Below, one piece after another: positions 59,061 to 64,000 of a DNA stretch of 64,000 bases. Within the stretch, counting starts at the first letter, position 1. The number at the start of each line of letters is the position of its first letter. The stretch comes from Camellia lanceoleosa (lineage: Eukaryota; Streptophyta; Magnoliopsida; Ericales; Theaceae). The translations under genes and the position numbers were made by a program. The stretch spans positions 49,236,925 to 49,300,924 of the forward strand of contig CM045768.1 in the NCBI GenBank assembly GCA_025200525.1, given 5' to 3'. The notes under the pieces are model-generated. The model was given only the letters and a program-made list of their open reading frames with translations, ran no database searches and had not been told where the DNA came from.

Positions 59061-59267
59061 TGGGTACCGAAAATTTTGAAAGAAAGGAGAAAGGACTGTG
59101 TACAATGCAGTGCTTGCCTTTATCTTGCACCGAAAGTGGGACCCACAAAGTGAAGCTTTTTGTCTCAGCTGAGAGGGAGAAAAATGAGATGATAATGGGG
59201 TGGATTGTCTTCGTCACTGGGCTCTGCCTCTGCGAGACAGCCAAGCGCCATGTGAGGTGTTTTGAAG

Positions 59268-59271
<4 letters not shown>

Positions 59272-59299
<28 letters not shown>
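59272..59299. repeat. (CT)n microsatellite
   Basis: About 14 CT units upstream of the villin gene; the small ORFs across it are artefacts. Confidence 0.95.
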
Positions 59300-59303
<4 letters not shown>

Positions 59304-61173
59304 GGATTCAACCTTTTTTTTCTTTCTAATCAGGATCCAAATTCAACGGATTTGCAGGGATTTGGATTTTCCATTTCATGCGGGAAAATGTTAATTTACA
59401 TTTTGCTGTCCGAATACCCGTACCCAAACAAAGAATTTGGTCAACCGATGCTGTTAGTGCAGTTGTCTGTTTTTGTTGGTGGAATTGGACATCACACCGT
59501 CCGCTTTTGCGCTGATTGGGCGAAAATCTTTCTCGAAAATATATTTTTGCATAGGCCAAAGAAAAATTAATTAAATTATTTTTCATATAGTGTTTGATAA
59601 CTAAATTAAATATTTAAATATTAATATGTTAAGTGAAAATTAATTAAATTTATTTAATGATAACAATTAATATGATTTTAAATGATTTTTATAATATAAG
59701 TTAAATATTAATGAAATTTTAAATAGTGTAATTCTACTTAATATTTATGAAATTTATAATTATTTATTGAAAAGTATTAATGTATCCTATTATGATATCA
59801 AGTCATTGTCGATATCACTACTATCACCACACCACCGTACTGCCTTTTTAACAATATTTCGCTACTATACTATCACAACTTTCACCACCACCACCACCAC
59901 CACCACCACAATTTTAATATAACTACTAACATCATTCCAACACTACAATCCCTACCACCACCATTACTATTGCCACTTTCATCTTCTATACTGTCATTAT
60001 TATCATCTTTGCCAAAACCACAAACATCATTTCATCACCACCTACTACTTATCACTTACAATTACTATTGTTTTACATCCAATACGCCATTTGTCTACCT
60101 TCGCAACAATTACTATCCCTCTACCACAGACATTTTCGTCACCTTCATGCCTGCCACTACCATAGCACAAAATGTGAATGAAAAAATATAGAAGTAATAA
60201 ATTTTAAACTTTAAGTTGTACATTCAAATATTTTGTGGGTATTTGGAAAGTGGGATTTTTTGCAAGTTTTTTTAGTTGTAGCATATTATTGAAGAAAATT
60301 TTTTTTGTGTTTGGAAAGATAGTTGAGTTTTTTGTAATTGGATGTGATGTTTATGAAAGAAAAAGTGAAATGATTATGGGGTTTGATGTGATATTTTGTT
60401 ATGATTTATTTATTTATTTATTTTTGTAACCAATTTGTCTTTTAGTGAAAAAAAATCAAAAAAATTCCTTCCCAAACACCGTTTTATTTCAACACTTATA
60501 TTTTATAAAATAAATGATTAATTAAAAAAATTCAGCATTTTACCAATCACCGCTTGAATTTTAATTATTTTTTTGCAGTTTTCAAATTATTCCATAAAAT
60601 CATATATTAGTGTATTTTGTTAAACAATAAATGATAGGGTAAATTACATCTATACTCCTTGAGATTTGTATTTAATACAACCCTGTTCCCGAAGTACTAA
60701 AAATTACATTTTCTTCCTTGAGATTTATATTTACATTACAAATTGTTTCCTCGGTTAATTAACCTTCAAACCAATTAATGGTTTTTGCTTATGTTAGGAT
60801 TATATTTATTTAAACTGCCAATTTTACCCCTACCTCTCCCTCTCTGTATATGAATGCTGTGCAAAACCATTTGCAGAAACACAGAAAAATAAAAATGAAC
60901 ATAAAAATCATTTGCAGAAACCCAAAAAAAATATTAAAAAATTATTTGAGGAACATCTCTATTAACCATTTTATCAAACAAGTCATTGTATCTTACACAC
61001 ATTTCAATTAAAGCATTACGAATAAACAAATATGAACCAAAACCTATTTTCAACCATTATCATGAACGAGTCTATCCATTACCACTTACTGATGAGTTTG
61101 CCATAGAAAAAGAAATAGGTTGGAAATAGGTTGAAAAAGTCATATTCTTTACATTTCCTCTCTTTGCATCTCT
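59300..61173. other. Intergenic region, no gene seen
   Basis: AT-rich. Holds a (CAC)n run at about 59883-59909 and an A/C-rich stretch to 60180. A fragment at 60640-60830 (AATTACATCTATACTCCTTG, GAGATTTGTATTTA) has the look of a transposon remnant. The frames at 59970-60191 and 60235-60429 are low complexity. Confidence 0.5.
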
Positions 61174-61790
61174 TGTTGTGGGAGTTGAATAATAATTACT
61201 TTAAAGTAATCTTACAGAGTAATAATATTGAATAAAATAGATTCTGAAAATAAGTTTTATAGAGTTTCAAAAATTATATATATATATATATCAAAATACT
61301 GAAGAAGAAGAAGATGAAGAAGAAGATTCAGAAAATAGCCTGTGTGATTCGGAGATGCATGTCAAAGATGCTATCCTAAAGTCGTTATGTGCTCCCTTTG
61401 TGCAGGTTCTAACAATCACAAACAACTCCAAAATACAACCTAAGAATTCACAAGAATCTGATACAATGAATAGTTGCACCAAATGGATTTGCTAAATCTG
61501 TATCAGTTGCCTAGAAATATAGAGAATACAACAAACAAGAGAAAGAGAAAGAGAAAGCAATCAGAATACGTTCTTTATTCCTGAGTAAGAGTCCTTTTTT
61601 AAATAAACTCTTTAATGTCTGTTAGGAACAGACACACCCATTCATTTTGAAATCAAATACAAGTTTAAAAATTCAAACAAATAAGACTATTAAAAGAAAT
61701 ACATAAATAAATAAATACAAATAATAATAAATAAATAAATAAATAAAATAAAGTTTTGAAACTTTTAAGAAATCTCCAACAATCCCCCCA
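61174..61790 (-). mobile_element. Copia 3' LTR (608 bp) with polypurine tract, - strand
   Basis: On the - strand the LTR runs 61781 to 61174, beginning TGTTGGAGATTTC and ending CTCCCACAACA, so TGTTG and CAACA are inverted ends. It is preceded by TGGGGGGAT, the polypurine tract, at 61782-61790. A (TTC)n stretch and CAAGAGAAAGAGAAAGAGAA lie within. Belongs with the pol sequence at 62219-64000. The other LTR is beyond the window. Confidence 0.85.
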
Positions 61791-62218
61791 CAAGATTCAA
61801 AACTTTGTAAAATCGTCAAATAAATACAAAAACAATAATGCTAATATGGGCAACACTTAAGACCATACAATGGGTGTAGGTGTTTTTCAAATTTGAACCT
61901 CACTTAGTGTTAACAATTTCATTCTGAAAGAATCTTAGTGAATCAGGTCTTGAACTAAATCTTTTTTACCAGAAATCGACATGTCACACATATAGTATGA
62001 TAGATAACTTTGGCACGGGTTAGCACTATTAGCAACAATGTGTACATCGACACTGATATCTTAGGGATGAGCAAGAGAATATAAATAATAAATTTAATAA
62101 AGTCTCATTCTTTAAAGTATTGGAATACGAGTCACACTATAAGGATTGTTCCTACCCATTGAACTTCGTTCATGGGATCTCCCATCACAGAAGTCGGGTT
62201 ACTTCCTTAGTTGACTCC
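61791..62218 (-). other. Copia 3' untranslated stretch
   Basis: Non-coding sequence between the end of pol (stop at 62219) and the polypurine tract; the counterpart of 9265-9846 in the left element. Confidence 0.6.
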
Positions 62219-64000
62219 CTATGGGTTTAGACTCATCCCCCTCGATAAATCTAAGACTATACTCTTAGATAAACCTTTTATTAACTGATCAGCAATATTC
62301 TTTTTAGGTTTCACAAATTTCAAAGATACAACATTTTTATTCACCAAAATTTTAATAGATTTATACCTCACTTGCATATGTTTATTTATCTTTTTATTAA
62401 CAAATTCTATTACAGCTCTATTGTCACAATGTATGAAAATAGCAAGTATAGTATTTTTCACAAGTGAAATATCAATGAGTAAATTTTTAATCCACTCAGC
62501 TTCAGTACACGTAGTATCTAAGGTTATAAGTTCTAATTCTGTTGTACTTTTAGAGATAAGGGTTTGTTTTTTAGAACTCCAAGATATTGATGCTCCATTT
62601 AACATAAATATATACCGAGTAGTAAACTTAACATCTAAGTTATTTGTTATCCAATTAGCATCGCTATAACCTTCTACCACATTAGAAAAACCACTAAAGC
62701 AAAATGAATAATCTAGAGTTCCTCTTAGATATTTAAAAACTCTTTCCACAGCAATCCAATGATCTTTACTAGGATTATGAGTATATCTACTTAATCTCCC
62801 AACAACATAAGCAATATCAGGTCTAATGCTAGGATCAAAAGGAGTTGAAACAGGTTTGAAATTATAATAATCAAACTTTTCTAACATCTTCTCTAGGATT
62901 CTAGATTGATTTAATGTAATACATTTGGTTGTTTTCTCGAATTTCATATCCAAAATTATATAAGCTTCTCCTAAATCTTTCATATCAAATTTTGAAGATA
63001 AATAAAATTTCACATTTTTAATTATCTCTAAATTTGTTTCAAATAATAAGATATCATCAACATATAAATACAAAATAATACATTCTTCATTATCTTCTTT
63101 ATAGTATACACATCTATCATGTTCATTATTCTTAAAACCAAATTCTAGAATTACCTTATCAAACTTTTCATGTCACTATTTAAGAGCTTGCTTAAGTCCA
63201 TACAAAGATTTAACCAACTTGCAAACTTTATATTCTTGTCATTTAACCACAGAACCTTCAAGTTGTTCCATACAAATTTCTTCATCTAAATCTCCATTCA
63301 AAAAAGTCATTTTAACGTCCATTTGATGAATTTCTAAATTATAAATGGATGCTAGAGCAATTAAGATTCTAATGGTTGTAATCTTAGAAACAGGCGAATG
63401 GGTATTGAAATAATCTATTCATTCCTTTTGAGTAAATCCTTTGGCTACTAATCTTGCCTTATATTTATCTATACTACCATCAGGTTTTAATTTATTTCTA
63501 AATACCCATTTGCAACCGATAACTTTACTCCTAGGAGGTAGATTAGTTAACTCCCAAGTATTATTTTGAAGAATAGTTTCAATCTCACTATTAATGGCTT
63601 CCTTCTAAAATGGTGCATCTAAAGACGGCATAGCTTCTATGAAAGTATTTGGTTCTCCTTCAGTTAAAAAAGTATAAAAGTCATCTCCAAAGGTTTTCTC
63701 TATTCTAGTTCTCTTACTCTTAGGTTCTATGTCTAGATGTTCAGAATCATCTCTCAAAGGAATAATACTAGTACTAGTAGTAGAAGTTCTTTTTACAACC
63801 TGATTTGAGATTCTAGTTTTATATGAAAAAATATCTTCAAAAAATGTTGCTTCACTAGATTCAATTATTGTATTATTAGTAATTTCGCTAATTCAGAGTT
63901 TATTACTAGAAATCTATTAGCACTGTTATTTTGAGCATATTCTAAGAAAATGGTATTAATAGTTCTAGGTCCTATTTTCTTACGTTTATGTTCTGGAATT
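62219..64000 (-). pseudogene. Ty1/copia pol, RT and RNase H, decayed, cut by window edge
   Basis: Reading leftward from 64000: integrase C-terminus (FLEYAQNNSANRFLV), then RT (GCKWVFRNKLKPDGSIDKYK near 63490, EIHQMDVKMTFLNGDLDEEI near 63300, KSLYGLKQALK near 63190, catalytic LYVDDILLFE near 63060), then RNase H (WSSKKQTLISKSTTELELIT near 62550) and the tail DLSRGMSLNP. The last 284 codons (62219-63073) are open, but upstream the frame has stops, including TAG-TGA where Gln-Trp is expected before HEKFD (about 63173) and one after DAPF near 63606. A different family from the left copia element: RT is diverged and the LTR shorter. Confidence 0.92.

Noticed and set aside
59014..59586. ORFs upstream of villin around the (CT)n run
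   Set aside because: Opened by the microsatellite; no conserved protein features and open on both strands.

Overview
This is plant nuclear DNA. It is AT-rich and dense in LTR retrotransposons and MITEs, and it holds one large intron-containing gene. Villin of the VLN1 type, CLASSY-like SNF2, FAR1-related (FRS) and plant-mobile-domain (PMD) sequences together point to a flowering plant, probably a eudicot; the species cannot be read from the window. No rRNA, tRNA or CRISPR array was seen.

Left part, 1-11.5 kb: a decayed Ty1/copia element on the + strand (gag, protease, integrase, RT, RNase H, polypurine tract, 3' LTR). Two large solo LTRs of Ty3/gypsy type interrupt its integrase, each TG...CA with a 5-bp target duplication (TGAAT; AGGTT/AGGAT). 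The second carries a hAT-like MITE. 11.5-16.2 kb is AT-rich and ends in block Y1, whose paralogue Y2 lies at 38.9-42.3 kb.

16.2-21.4 kb: the oddest part of the window. It is a 5-kb array of short degenerate units (core TTACACCTTTTGTGAAAA) running in runs of opposite orientation around CT-rich and GCC-rich spacers. The whole repeats about twice with a period near 2.4 kb.

22.2-35.4 kb: a graveyard of broken genes, several of transposon-domesticated type. It holds a MITE, a CLASSY-like SNF2 ATPase pseudogene (-), a two-exon piece with a partial HMG box and a plant-specific domain (+), a PMD pseudogene with a 57-residue proline-rich repeat (-), and a FRS (FAR1/MULE/SWIM/zinc-knuckle) pseudogene (-).

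35.4-46.8 kb: a segmental duplication, X1-Y2-X2. X2 carries the genuine last two exons of the villin gene. X1 carries a dead copy of them. Comparing the copies gives empty-site evidence for a 1.9-kb hAT derivative, several MITEs and an 815-bp LTR.

45.9-57.8 kb: an intact VLN1-like villin gene on the - strand. Twenty-two coding exons, all with GT-AG junctions, join into one 896-residue frame, including an 11-nt microexon. Its introns hold MITEs, tandem repeats and an LTR fragment. The probable 5' UTR and promoter extend to about 59 kb.

59-64 kb: AT-rich intergenic DNA, then the 3' part of a second decayed Ty1/copia element on the - strand (3' LTR 61174-61781, pol to the window edge).
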